Source: Alitta virens (lineage: Eukaryota > Annelida > Polychaeta > Phyllodocida > Nereididae). Taken from it: DNA of 64,000 nucleotides. This document shows, piece by piece, positions 45,171 through 57,085 of this stretch (within the stretch, counting starts at the first letter, position 1; the number at the start of each line of letters is the position of its first letter). The translations under genes and the position numbers were made by a program. Below the pieces are notes generated by a model that worked only from the letters and a program-made list of their open reading frames with translations, had not been told where the DNA came from and did not search any database. Location of the stretch: positions 1,311,001 through 1,375,000 of the forward strand of contig OW028577.1 in NCBI GenBank assembly GCA_932294295.1. Direction: 5' to 3'.

Positions 45171-48100
45171 CTATAGGAGTCCCGTGTTGTTAATGGTCGA
45201 GGAGGCTGCGAGGTGGAACGGACAGGCACCTTCAGTCCACTGTAAAAAATAAATTAAATTAATTGAAATATCTATTCAATATAATTAATACTTGTCTGGT
45301 TATTTATGAAATCCGACCCTGTGACAATTTTCAGTATAAATTTACACTCTTCCACCACTAAATGCTACTTAATGTGGTGTATACCAAAGCTAAATTTTGT
45401 TTTATTGCGATTGGCATTCACAGCTTCATCAAAGCACTAAAATACGTAAAATAAGAAATCCAGGCAGAATCCTGTGATGCATTTAAAGTCATAATATTGT
45501 TCCATCACATCAAATTACAAATTTAAACCATTCTCAACATTTTAAAACAAATGTCTTCAAAATAATTTTCCCGAATTGTTCACATTGGCAAATTTATCAT
45601 TCCAGGATCTCAGAATACGTTGCATCATAATAACTAAACTATTCAGCACACCGCGGAAACCTTGTGACACCATCATTGAAATTATGGATATGATACACAC
45701 TAATACTTCAAGTAAACACCTTTTTCTTTTAACCATATACTGCTAAAATGTTTCTATTGTCAACATTGATATCTGAAGTCTCATATACCTGTATTAACTT
45801 GTGTTCTGCTTGCTGTGAGGATTGAAAGTGGTCCTTCAAAAGAGATTGTGAAAAACTGTCATGGAGTCGATATCCTTCCGCTTCTCTGGCTGGGTCCCCA
45901 CACATCCGATATAGGTCTGAAAGTTCATTGTTTGAGAGTTGAAACAAATTATAATAGTCAAATCATCTTATAACAAACCATTCGATACTGTCCGAAAGTG
46001 TTTGCTATCACTTAGTATCCCTTATATGTGGGTTTGGTACAAATAAAAGACATGTTAAAAATTAATCCGTTCCGGGACAGTTAGCTGGTTATCAATGGCC
46101 TGTCATTATAAATGAGTTGGGAGCATACATATTGATAGCACAAAAGATCATTTAAAAAAAGGTTTTTTTTTCATGGAAATGTTAGAATACCTTTGAGGAG
46201 AGCTGATGCCCAAAGCTGCACGTGTACGTCAGGAATTTTAGCTGCCAACTGCATTGCCGGCGTCACCATATTTAATGCTTCCTGAAGGACAAAAAAGAAA
46301 AGGATTAACTATGTGGCCACATGCAGGTAATTAAGAGGAGCAAGAAAGACCTAATTTATAATACAAAACGCACTTGACTGTTTCCAAGAGATAGGAATAT
46401 ATGGCCGAGAAGGACGAGGGAGCAAGAGGTCAGTCTGTTTAGGTCTTCGCTGTTGGCCATCCTGAGAGTTTCCCTGAGGTATCGTCTGAAATGACACCAC
46501 AATGATGCAAAATAAGTACAGCTGCCGCAGTCAATTTTATGTGGATCACCAGATTTTAGTTAGAATTAAGCAAAATTTGGACTAAAAAGAAACCAAAATT
46601 TTAAATGTTCTACTAACTTTAGTTTGACTTATCTGCGAAAAATTCAACTTAAGTGCATTTTGAGGCACTGCAAATACTGCTCACATGAAGCCATAAAGCT
46701 ATTTAATCAAATTAGTCGGTTTTCGTCTATAATCAACACAGCTGCCAGAATTTTGGTCGAATCTGGTTCTACTTACTTTGCTTCATTGTATCGTGCTTGA
46801 AAGAAAGCCTGAAGTCCTTTGACGTAAAATGCTGAGGCTTTGATACTGCATGAACTGGAAAAAATATTTCGTAAATTAGAAAACGTACCGAGTTACAAAA
46901 ACCACAGAAACTGCAACATTACAATAACCAGGAGACGATAATAAAGAGAATAAGGTATAAAGGCGAGTCAAAAAACTGACACAGTGCTTAACCTGTCGGG
47001 GTCTATTCGTTCCAAAAGAACCATCAGATCTGCCTGCCGATTCGTCCGAAGATAAACTATCGACAAATTCATGTTGATAAATGCCCACAAGTGATCGTCT
47101 GTAGATTTCTGCGAAACATATGACAAAATAGATTTAACAAAGAACTCAATATTAGCGAGCGCAACAAGATAACTTTCCATTTTATGAAAGGACATAACTA
47201 GAATTTGAAATGATTAAATTTTGGATGTTCACTCACCGACAATGCTGTATTAAACTGAGCTTCTGCTGCCTCCATACAATTCATACTCATTGCATACAAG
47301 CCCTGAAATCCAGACGCAGAAATTTTAACCCTTTCAGGTCATGTTCAAAATCACTAAATAACATTTGCCTCATTCAGTAAATAACTCACCAATAATGTGT
47401 GTATCTGAGCTCCGTGGGTTTGAAACAATTTCGGACACTGTTGACAAACATGGCAAGCCTGTAAGATCTGGAAGTAAGAAGAACATAGATACATATAATA
47501 TGTGGTATTACCCGTTATTTTAATGGACATCTCATAATCAACACAGGCAGACGATCCAACCCTTACTTCATGACGTCATCAAAATGCTACTGACTGTATT
47601 GAACATTACGTTGCCAAACAATGACTGGACTGGCTTGCATTGCTAGTAATGAGAAACCGATTATCATAACACACACTTTGATCCGTAGAATCAAACTTTT
47701 TAAAGCAAAGGGGTTTAGTGCAGTATAGCGGACCCAAATTTATGCCCATATTTGGCGGCCATTAAAAATTAAATTTTATCAAATATTTCACACATTTAAA
47801 GTTCTAGCACAATTAAAATAACATTTGGTGTAGATAAGCAGGGATTTGGGGGCAGCAGCCCCCAAGAAGAAGCAAAAATAAACCCTGTCTTTACCGTGAA
47901 GATGAAACCGCCGTCATAACTACATTAATTTTTGTGACGTCATAATTACATTTCAAGCATTTTACGTCATAGGCCTGGCAATGAGGCTTGTTAAATATGG
48001 TCATAAATCTGGGTCCGCTATACTGCACTTTTTCCAAGCAAAGATCTATTACAGGTACAGTCTCAAAATTATATTTCATGGATTGCTGAAAATCACAATC

Positions 48101-51100
48101 TTTCTTGAACTGAACAAACCTTTCTCGTCAGAAGAAATCACTCTTACCTCTTGGATTGCCATAGTTTTATTGCCCATAATTAAACGACACATAACGATAT
48201 GTTCTAATAACATGATTTGGAACTGGGACAGCAGCGGATGAGCATCAAGCACTGAAATGTACATAGAAAAATAGTTAGATTTCCTCTGATGATTACAGAT
48301 AACTTATGGCCCGTTTGGCCACTAAACTTAATCCGTTTATTACGGTATCAAGCACTGAAAGACAGCAACAACAATAAAAAATTTCTGCTATGTTAACGGT
48401 CGACAACAAAATATGTGTTCTTGAACCATTGAATATAGCTTAGCATATAGAACAGTTCAATACATATGACTAACTAATGCTTTCTTTCGTTATCAAATTT
48501 TTATTTAAAATTTCCTATACCTTCAGGTGCAATACAAAATCTTGTTATGGTAAACACCTTTTACGGTCACATCTTGTAACTGCATAGAGTCAACAAACAT
48601 CTCACGACAGCGTGAAATCAAAGTAGCCTTACTTTTCAACTTCTCGATCTGCATTAAGGCCTTGTCTGTGTATTTCTGTGCTTTGTCCATGTAGCCAGCC
48701 TGCATAGAGTGCATGACAGTGACCAGATAGACAAGCAGACATAGGTGCTCCTTGGGTAACCAGTGGAATAACTCAGCAGGGTTCGCCGTATGTACAAGTT
48801 CTGCAACAAAGAAGAATCATTCGTTTTTCATCTCAGTGAATTACAGAGGGCTCTACCAACAAGGCAGTACACTGTTTAATGATATGACCAAACAATCAGG
48901 TTAACCACTCTTTAGTTAATTCAGAATTCCCTGACAAAATCTCACTTTTTCCTGATGACATAAATGGAACATACACATCATGAAATTTCACCAACTTTTT
49001 TCAAGATTTCACTGACCCATTTCAAAAATTCCTTGACCTTATCCAGACCTTTAAATTCCCTGACCAGTGGTAACTCTGAGAGATCAAACAATGGCCAGAC
49101 TGTCTTGTCTGTGACAATTATCAATTATGAGATGCACAGTTTGCACATTGTGTTGACCAGGATGATTGATATCAAAAAGAAAATTTACAAGTGCCGTAAC
49201 TCTCACTAGGGGGTGCTGTAGTAGAAAACTGCCCCCCTACAGGACACAGATATGACCAATGAACATCAGGAAACATAGACCAACTATTAACAGATTAAGC
49301 TTATTTTTATTAACAATCCCAACATACCTTCATCATTGTGTTGAAGAGTAATTGTTTGAATGCTTTGCTGCAGTTGCCTCAGTAACGGTTTGACACTCTT
49401 TACCTGAAAATGTAACATATGCATGACTAGCGCATCAATTCTGAATAGAGCATTGAAAAAGTTATGAGTACAATTATTTTTGCATTCCCACTGGAATCCT
49501 GACTCATAATTTCAATCAAAATTGAAAAAATAAAAATTCAGAAAGGAAACTGCAAATAGCTGTTTAATTTGAGAATTTGTCCAACCCAAAAACGCTCTTG
49601 TCACCCACCAAAATTCTAAAACTAAAACCTCAAGATACTCTGTTATTAGCTACTAAAAGACTACATCCAAACATTCAGAGACCAACCTGGCCAGCCATGA
49701 GGTAAGACGCAACTTGCAGGACCAAACAGAAGACTCGCAAACATTCCTTCTGAGTAAACTGATTTGTGGTCCACGCTTCGATTTGTGCCTCTGTCGCCGA
49801 CAACATCTCTCGGACGTCATTCATCTGTTTATTAATCAGTAGCACCTGAAATAAACAAAAAGACAGGATGAAAAAAAACACCCAAAATATGAAACAAGTT
49901 GCTAAATGATTTAAACTGGTCATTTAATTAGATATTAATTATATTTGGAACATGTCATATCACTCAATTCTTTAACATTCATATATGAACTGTACATAAA
50001 TGAACAATTAATAGGTTATAATTGTAGTCCGAATAGTTCACAAATCCTATAATCCTACTTTCATACTGGGATGCCACAGTATTCCTCACCCAGAGACAAA
50101 TAATATAATCATGATAAGCTAATATATCAAAACAAACTTCTTAAATAGACTTTTCATTACTTTCTAAATATTGTTTTTCTTCTTTTATATGGACCTCAAT
50201 GAAAAACAGCTCCTGCTGACTGAGCCACCCTATATAATATATTAATAAATAAATAATTTCTTCATCCAAACGCATAATTCTATTAACAATGGTCACCCAA
50301 AATCTTACCATGGCTTTGCTCAGTGAAAACAGAATCCGCGTGTATTCAGCACCTTTCACTGCGGCGTAATCCGCTCCGAGACCAAGAAGACCACACGCCG
50401 ACATAAAATCTTTTTCTTGGAGTAAAAGTTGCTGGAAGTATGCAATATATGCCGTTAAATACACAAACCAAAAATAATATATATCAAGATATTATATTGC
50501 ACTCATACAATGCCGTTGCATTATCATTTTAATGCATTATATTATTATATATTAAATAATTAACTTACAGCTAATTGGAAGAGCAATCTGCAATGCCAGT
50601 AAGGAGACTGTTGTGAGATTTCTACAGCTTTCCGCAAAATTGGTTTCGCATCCTGGGCTCGGTTCTAGAGGAAAAACATTTAATTTACAAATTTTTTAAA
50701 TTAAATTTAAAGTATGAGAATATTCAATTTAATTTTAATCTCCGAAAGAGTTTATGAAACTGTAAACAATATCACTCACCAGTTTTTCATACAGCTGGCC
50801 CAACATACTGGCAGCTTCGAATTTGATTTCATCGAAGCCAGGAATCTTTCAAGAGTTAAGGAAATAACACAAAACGCCAACTAGGCCCAAAAAACTATGA
50901 AAAAAAATTTGTTGCTTTTAACAATGCTTTTGCAACACTAGCACCACTTCATAAATCAAAAGATAATGCGCATTAAACCTTGGGAAATTCTGCAATAACT
51001 TCCAATAAGCAACGTGACTCAAGGCAACATTTTGACGTTGAAATGTCACCTGATGGGGTGACACCTGCCAGTGCGCTTATCCCTCAGCCCTGACCCACCT

Positions 51101-51807
51101 CACACATTTGCAGTGCAATATTCATTACTAAATGGTCAAAATTGTGAGAAACAGAGTTTTATCATGGTGTAAGTATCAATGGGTTATGCTAAAACATTGG
51201 ACTCGGCTGTCAATATTACCTGAACAACCTATAGCGGGTTACAAATTTTTATTTACGATTACCAATTCTTGATCCGGCAACTATTGCAGCACTGACAGTG
51301 CTGACATTTACAGCAGTGCACGAAAATGCAATTGGGGTGAGAAGGACAAAAATGTAACAATAACAATCTCGTCCTTGGGTTATAAATGGAAAACATGATG
51401 ATTGACATGTACTCAATCACAACAATTTGTCCCAATCAAGGATACTGTCTGTGCCATGGACCACTGAAAACAGAGACAAAGTTGCCATTAGGAGAGTATA
51501 CAACACATCAGACAGGTGGTAAACTTTACTCAAATGCACTAAACATGAATTTTAGAGTTGATTTGAAGTTACTAACCGCTTTGTCAAGATGTGATTGAGC
51601 CAGTTCAATATTTTTCGTATGAGTGAACAAAACTGTCCCAAGTTGAAGATGTGTTCGCGCCTCGATTCGAGGCGGTGGTTTGAAATTAAATATTGTTTGA
51701 AGACAATGAATACATAGCCGAATATTTGGAGGGTTTGACGTCCTGAAACTCTCAGCACATCCCAGTAAAGAGACGTACCAAGCCACAGAGTCTTGGGCAA
51801 CCGCCAT
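45171..51807 (-). CDS. MAU2: MAU2 chromatid cohesion factor (SCC4), frameshifted in exon 12
   Basis: MAU2 pairs with NIPBL to load cohesin on chromatin. Exons in transcript order: 51577-51807, 50780-50845, 50569-50664, 50309-50431, 49687-49845, 49328-49403, 48633-48800, 48148-48251, 47390-47467, 47237-47302, 46993-47108, 46777-46855, 46374-46485, 46191-46281, 45789-45916, 45171-45239. The product is TPR-like throughout and matches human MAU2: [69 protein letters not shown] and terminal NNTGLL. Length is about 587 codons (human 613, without its Ala-rich start). The start is MAVAQDS; an in-frame ATG also lies at 51,864. Exon 12 has one extra base (see 46,797-46,803). About six residues present in human after exon 1 (AWLISQQ region) were not found and may be a missed microexon. 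Confidence 0.93.
46797..46803 (-). other. Single-base frameshift in MAU2 exon 12
   Basis: In exon 12 the minus strand reads ...CAGGCTTTCTTTTCAAGCAC. The expected peptide [10 protein letters not shown] needs TTCTTTCAAGCACG, so one T in the T4 run is extra. Left of it the frame gives KGLQAFF; right of it, only the shifted frame gives QARYNEAK and joins exon 13 ([10 protein letters not shown]). The summed exon length is likewise 1 modulo 3. An error in a short homopolymer is the simplest cause. Confidence 0.85.
47711..48035 (+). mobile_element. hAT-like MITE, copy D
   Basis: 325 bp, from GGGTTTAGTGCAGTATAGCG to GCTATACTGCACTTTTTCC. Perfect 8-bp target duplications AAGCAAAG lie at 47703-47710 and 48036-48043. 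The inverted ends extend imperfectly to about 45 bp (ATTTATGCCCATATTT against ATTTATGACCATATTT). The GGGGGCAGCAGCCCCC hairpin is present. It lies in a MAU2 intron and is the best preserved copy. Confidence 0.92.
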
Positions 51808-54283
51808 TTTACGCTTTCTTCTCGCTGATGCTAAATCAATCCCGCACCACACGAAATTAATCACTCATTGGTTAAAAATGTTGCCTATTTGTTTGTCCAT
51901 TGTAGAAGCAGTGCTTTGAATATAGATCGGTAATTTATTTTACATGTTGTAATATTACAACAAACTTTGAATATTCAGCTTGATTTTAATTTCGATCGGG
52001 ATTTTCACTCCGCAGTAATTGCAAGATAATTCAGCCAGATGGCGGCGTACGCAATCTTGGCCATCTTGTGAATAGATTTGGTACTAGGCCTAGCTAGGTC
52101 TGGCCAGAGATAATTCCTCTATGGTCTGGCGGGGGATTGAGGTCCATGCAGCCGGCCTTTGCAAAGTCCAATAAAAGGTTTGATGAAGTTAAACGAAGCT
52201 GATCCGGTTTCCGGTTTATTGGCCTCTAATTGATAATTGGGTAAGTGACATTTTACTGAATTAGATAACTTCACCTGAAATAAAAAAAAATAGGTAATTG
52301 ATTCCTGTTCAACAAAATTTCGACTGACTTCAGACAACAATAGGGCTTTACATGAGTAATAAAAAATCTAACAAAAACGACAGTGCGACATTGCCCTGCT
52401 TCAAAAAGAGAAATTTTGTTCCTCAGCTAAAGCAATTTACAGTATTGTCTAAACGAAGGTGCTGCCATAGACGCTGGGTGGTTAATTTACAGCAATAATT
52501 AAGTACATGGTTATCAATAATATGAGACAAGAAGATTTTTTAATTGCTGAGATTAGGAAAATAAATCAATTTATCAATTAAACCACAAATCATTGATTTT
52601 TTTTTTCCTACAGAGATGATATGAGGAAAATTTTTATGTATCTACTCATTGACAACCAATCAATCATCAATCAATCAATTTATCATTTGGTCTGATAAGT
52701 ATACTTTTAAATTCTCAGTATGTGAGCAAGAGTTCCATTATGTCCTAGCTTAACACTGGAAGTCACCCAGAGCGTAATGAAAGTTAGCAAACACAATAGC
52801 CCAGGGGGGAGGGGGAGGGGCAGGGACGGGAATTGGAGGGGGGGGGGGGGGGGGGCGCAGTACCATTGGCGCAGCGGCCCATGTGTGAAATGTCTGTGAC
52901 CTGTTTAGTTCCCAGTGGAGCTCAGCTCAGATCAGGTGGGCAGGATCATAACACTGCACCTGCGTGGATTGAATCAAGTTGTTTCAAAACTTTTACACGA
53001 TATTTAGGAGTCATAGATTGGAATACCTTTCACAGTGTTGATTTCTATAAGGTATGTTGAATATTTTATATATTTCTATATAAGTCATATAGATCATATT
53101 TGTTATATTGAAGCTGCGTATACATATATATGCCATACACATAGAGCTCTAGTTTTATGTGTAGCGATCCTGAATACACTACACATGAAACAATACCATG
53201 CACACAATGGGACATACATTATCATGTTCTGTGGCATAACAATCATGTAGTCATGTTTTGCAAATATTTTGTTCATAGGCCTATATATAGATATCTACCA
53301 TTTGTGTGCCATTGAAATGCACATAGATATTCTATTGCATAAAGAGTCATCTTTTTTTTTAATTTTTTTTTTTTTTCCTTTCTTTTTTATTTGTTCACTT
53401 TTTTCAAAACATATTTTTCTCTCAAGTCATTCACTCAAATTTCAATATATTTGGCTCCCCTATTTTGTGGACAAATTGTTGAAATTTTCTCAAAAAACCT
53501 TTTGACAGCTCTCAATTTAACTGTTGGAGTTTTTCTGACAGATCATTAATAACTGAAACCAGTCGTGCATATTTGACAGCACCAGACATAATATATCAGT
53601 CTATCTTGCTGTCTTGTATCTAAATGCTATCTGTCAATCTGCAATTTATATACCCCTATGCCATAAAGTGTTTTAAATGAACAATTTCGTTGTTAGGTCT
53701 TCTGTACTTGTTTGTCAGGATAGACACAAATGACAGTACAATATTGCTTTAGTTATATTGTGTTAGAAGCCACTCTCGTTTAGAAGCAGGGGTTAGAAAC
53801 AAAAACAATTTATTATCAGATTGATAAAATTCTAAAATAATGGTTAATACTGGTTAGGAAAATACTGCCATATGCAGTTTGACTTGTCAGGCTGGGGAAA
53901 TCAAGAAAGTGCGTTGGAATCGGCGTATAATCAAATGTACAGTTAAAATCATATTTAAACACTCTTTATTTAATTTCAAAACAGTACCTGTCACAACTTG
54001 GTTTTAAAACTTCTCTCAAAAAGTTGATGCCAGTTTTAACTGAGAGGATTCAGAGCATGAGGCAATTAGACAGTCTTTAAAAACATCTAAAATACAAACT
54101 ACACACTGTGATAAGTATGTCAGAATAAACATTAGGGCAAACACATTTAAAATTTAAATTAGATTAAAATGAAGCACACTTCTGAGCCTTGTTAAATTCA
54201 ACAGAAGATTTTGTGGAGATTCATTTGTGGTGCTGTATATATTTTAAAAGTTTGTGAGTTTAAATTGATGTGTTGTAAAGATA
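51808..54283. other. MAU2 upstream region and gene-free interval
   Basis: AGATGGCGGC at 52,037-52,046 is a YY1-type site that may belong to the MAU2 promoter. A run of G (16 or more, near 52,839-52,854) lies in a G-rich patch, and a T-rich patch lies at 53,350-53,400. I found no coding block with homology; ORFs here are short and of biased composition. Confidence 0.45.
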
Positions 54284-54548
54284 GCTGGACAGACGCACAG
54301 TTTAGAAGACATACATACATTATAAATGCTGGACAGACACACAGCTCAGAAGACATACATACATTATAAATGCTGGACAGACACACAGCTCAGAAGACAT
54401 ACATACATTATAAATGCTGAACAGACACACAGCTCAGAAGACATACATACATTATAAATGCTGGACAGACACACAGCTCAGAAGACATACATACATTATA
54501 AATGCTGGACAGACACACAGCTCAGAAGACATACATACATTATAAATG
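54284..54548. repeat. 44-bp minisatellite, six units
   Basis: Six head-to-tail copies of a 44-bp unit beginning GCTGGACAGACACACAGCTC and ending CATACATTATAAAT. The first unit differs at a few bases (GCACAGTTTAG); the rest are almost identical. The array stops exactly where the tRNA-like head of the next SINE begins. The minus-strand ORF across it (SSIYNVCMSSELCVC...) is only the repeat read through. Confidence 0.93.
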
Positions 54549-54832
54549 CAGAGTGGTATAGTGGCTAACGTCCTAGCTAAAGGCAGGTAGGTCCCAAGTT
54601 CGAATCCTGACCCAGGTACTCTTCGTGAACTACATTTCAGCTGAATGTTGGTTGCATCTACTCTTGTCTCCCTTGTACTCAGTGTTTATGCTGAGACATG
54701 TAAAATACCCCACCTATGGGGTATATATCTACATGTACTTCGTGACTCCAATCATCTCAATCATCTCATCATTACATCTGCCTGCAGTTGGTAATACAAG
54801 CTGACTCAGCTTCAGAGCAGTTAGAATTAACA
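54549..54832 (+). mobile_element. tRNA-derived SINE, near-complete copy
   Basis: The head has an A box TGGTATAGTGG and a B box AAGTTCGAATCC, about 45 bases apart. It is followed by CTGACCCAGGTACTC, a CATTTCAGCTGAATG segment, a TACCCCACCTATGGGGTATA stem and the body ATCATCTCATCATTACATCTGCC. The body is the complement of the word seen at 5,850, 22,745, 56,980 and 60,540. It would be transcribed by RNA polymerase III and mobilised by a LINE; the partner is unknown. Confidence 0.8.
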
Positions 54833-56201
54833 CGATGACAAAATGATATTTTATAGCAGGGTCAACAAATAGAAGATGGTACATTGATATGAATAATAAT
54901 ATCAAAAACAGTAATTATTTACGAATATAACTGCACACATAGGACAACAGTTTAGGACACCGTAGGCAAATTATTATAAAGAGTATTTATTTAAAGACTA
55001 TGTATGCATACTATATCTGGATTGTTTATTTTCACTATTTTTCAGTTACCTTTGATGCTATTCTCACTCTGACATAAGTGATTCACTGAACCTCAGATAA
55101 TTGCGGAGTTACTGGAGTGGGTAGAGTATTAAATAAACTGAAAGGAACTCAACTCATTGGAAATTCATAGTGCATGCTTGCTGATAAATACCATGAGAAT
55201 ATATCAATCTTACTACGCTTGGATTCAAATAACCCTCGGTTTGTGTAAAATGATATTTTCAATAACCGTCACCCCAGTAGAAGACCTAAGAAAATGATAC
55301 AACCAACTGGTTCTGTTGCCATAGAAACCTTTTGTTTACCTTCTGTATATTTATTCATTTATTAATATTTATTGATATTGATAGCATGGATATTGTTATA
55401 AGTTTCGTAAGATAAATATGGGGAGTTATTTGATAAATATAGCAAGTATGATAACATGGGATAACTATATGATTATTGTAATAATAATAATGTATTTATT
55501 AGCCCAGGTATTATTATGAAGTATAATGGTCAGCAACCTTGCTAGACATGCACATTTTATATTAAAGTTTTATCACTTATCAACTCATCTAAAGTGGCCA
55601 GAGGTAGACGTAATGATGAGATGATATGAATCAAGTAGCATTAAGGAATTGAACAAAATATTGAATGAGATCTTGCTAAAATTGTAGTTGGGTAACAAAT
55701 AGTAAATTCTGTTGATTTTTATAGGTGTTATGATAATTTTAACCAGCACTGTATTTCTTATATCCATGACTATGTTATTGTTCATAACTCTATTCTATTC
55801 TAAGTCTTTATCGTGAGTCCCCAGAAAATGTCAAAGATCATGGCATGGACAGCTTGATGACAGCTTGTAGATATTGATGACAGCGATTGGATAGGTCCAG
55901 TGACAGTCGTTGGATAGGTGATAATGGTAATCAGCTGGTAATAGTCAGGTATTGCCTTACCTTCTCTGCATGAGATTTTGTAAACAGGGCCAGTAGGTTA
56001 CCATAGGTGAAAATAGTGTTTGTTGGAATTGCTAAATGGATAGATAGATAGATAGATGGATAGATGGATAGATTGAATGGATAGATAGATAGACATGTAG
56101 CTGGATGGGTTTAAGATAGTGGTGCTTTGTATTTGGTGTGTGTGTTTAGGCAAGTGAACTATATTCCACATTTGAATTAGAAGTTCAACACTGGAACTGA
56201 C
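54833..56201. other. Gene-free AT-rich interval
   Basis: No gene is seen. GGTAGACGTAATGATGAGATG at about 55,604-55,624 is a short SINE-body fragment. A GATA/GGATAGAT microsatellite lies at about 56,038-56,095. GTTGGATAGGT-type words repeat near 55,880-55,920. Confidence 0.5.
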
Positions 56202-56204
56202 TAA

Positions 56205-56883
56205 AGGGGGTTTCACACATAGCCGGATCAGACGCCGGAGCGTCCCGGAGTAACATTTTATTACCTCCGGGGGGTTCCGGGATCAAAGAGCTGTTAAATG
56301 TCAACAAAAAATAAATGTTTGACGATGTGTACACGATGTCAATACGGTCTCAACAAGAAGCAACACGGAGCTAACACGACTGTCCCGTTTAGAGTGAGGA
56401 GTGAACCGGATTTTCACGGTGCCTTCGCGGATATCACCGGTCTTTACACCGTGTTCATTCGTGTGGATCCGTTGTGGCTCCTTGTACTCTCCGGCGTTAA
56501 TGGCGGCGAAATATTCATGCCCGGTTGACGCCGGATGTAGCCGGAGACATGCCGGAGTCAATACGGAGATTCCCGGAGATCGGCGGAGTCTACTGGGCGT
56601 CTACACGGGTCTACACGGGTCTACACGGATCTACACGGATCTACACGGATCTACACGGATTAAATTACTCCGGGAACTCCAGCATGAAAAATTAAACATG
56701 TTTAATTTTTTCCCCCGGAGTCCCAAGGTGCTCCCGGAGCGCCCCGGACAATGACGGACAATGCCGGACAATCCCGGACATGAACACGATGTCTATACGG
56801 CTTTCCCCGGAGTATGCGGGAGTATTCCGGAGTTGACCTCCGGAACGCTCCGGCGTCTGATCCGGCTATGTGTGAAACCCCCT
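56205..56883. mobile_element. PIF/Harbinger-like MITE
   Basis: 679 bp with perfect inverted repeats of about 39 bp: starts AGGGGGTTTCACACATAGCC and ends with its complement. The flanks are TAA on both sides (56202-56204, 56884-56886), a 3-bp TWA duplication as made by PIF/Harbinger transposases. The interior is GC-rich, saturated with CCGGA/TCCGG words, and carries a 10-bp tandem TCTACACGGR (56,600-56,660). No transposase is encoded; ORFs across it are composition artefacts. Confidence 0.85.
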
Positions 56884-56939
56884 TAAGGATATTTTCATGC
56901 TCATAATTTCTATGTCTTGTGTCTCAATGCTACTGGGTC

Positions 56940-57085
56940 TGAAGCACAGTCAGCTTATATGACCAGCTGCCAGAGGCAGACGTTATAATGAGATGATAAG
57001 GCTGCTTAGTGTCCACCATGTTACATATTTACCCAATGGATGGGGTCTTTTACTTGCCACAGCATAGACACTGAGTACAAGAACT
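56940..57085 (-). repeat. Truncated SINE body
   Basis: Reads CAGCTTATATGACCAGC, GGCAGACGTTATAATGAGAT, CCACCATGTTACATATTTAC and CTTTTACTTGCC, matching 60,510-60,625 block for block. The tRNA-like head is missing. Confidence 0.65.

Noticed and set aside
52839..52854. Poly-G run as a quadruplex regulatory element
   Set aside because: Long mononucleotide runs also occur at 21,660, 26,698, 30,981, 41,798, 41,839 and 57,301; simple slippage or assembly artefact explains them better.
54198..54386. Cys-rich minus-strand ORF resembling a small secreted peptide
   Set aside because: It is the 44-bp minisatellite read through; repeated peptide blocks follow the DNA period.
54284..54548. CRISPR-like regular repeat
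   Set aside because: Units are contiguous without spacers, and the genome is animal; it is a minisatellite.
56298..56754. Overlapping ORFs on both strands (56,298-56,561 and 56,401-56,754)
   Set aside because: They lie inside the Harbinger-like MITE; open frames come from GC-rich repeated words with no protein homology.
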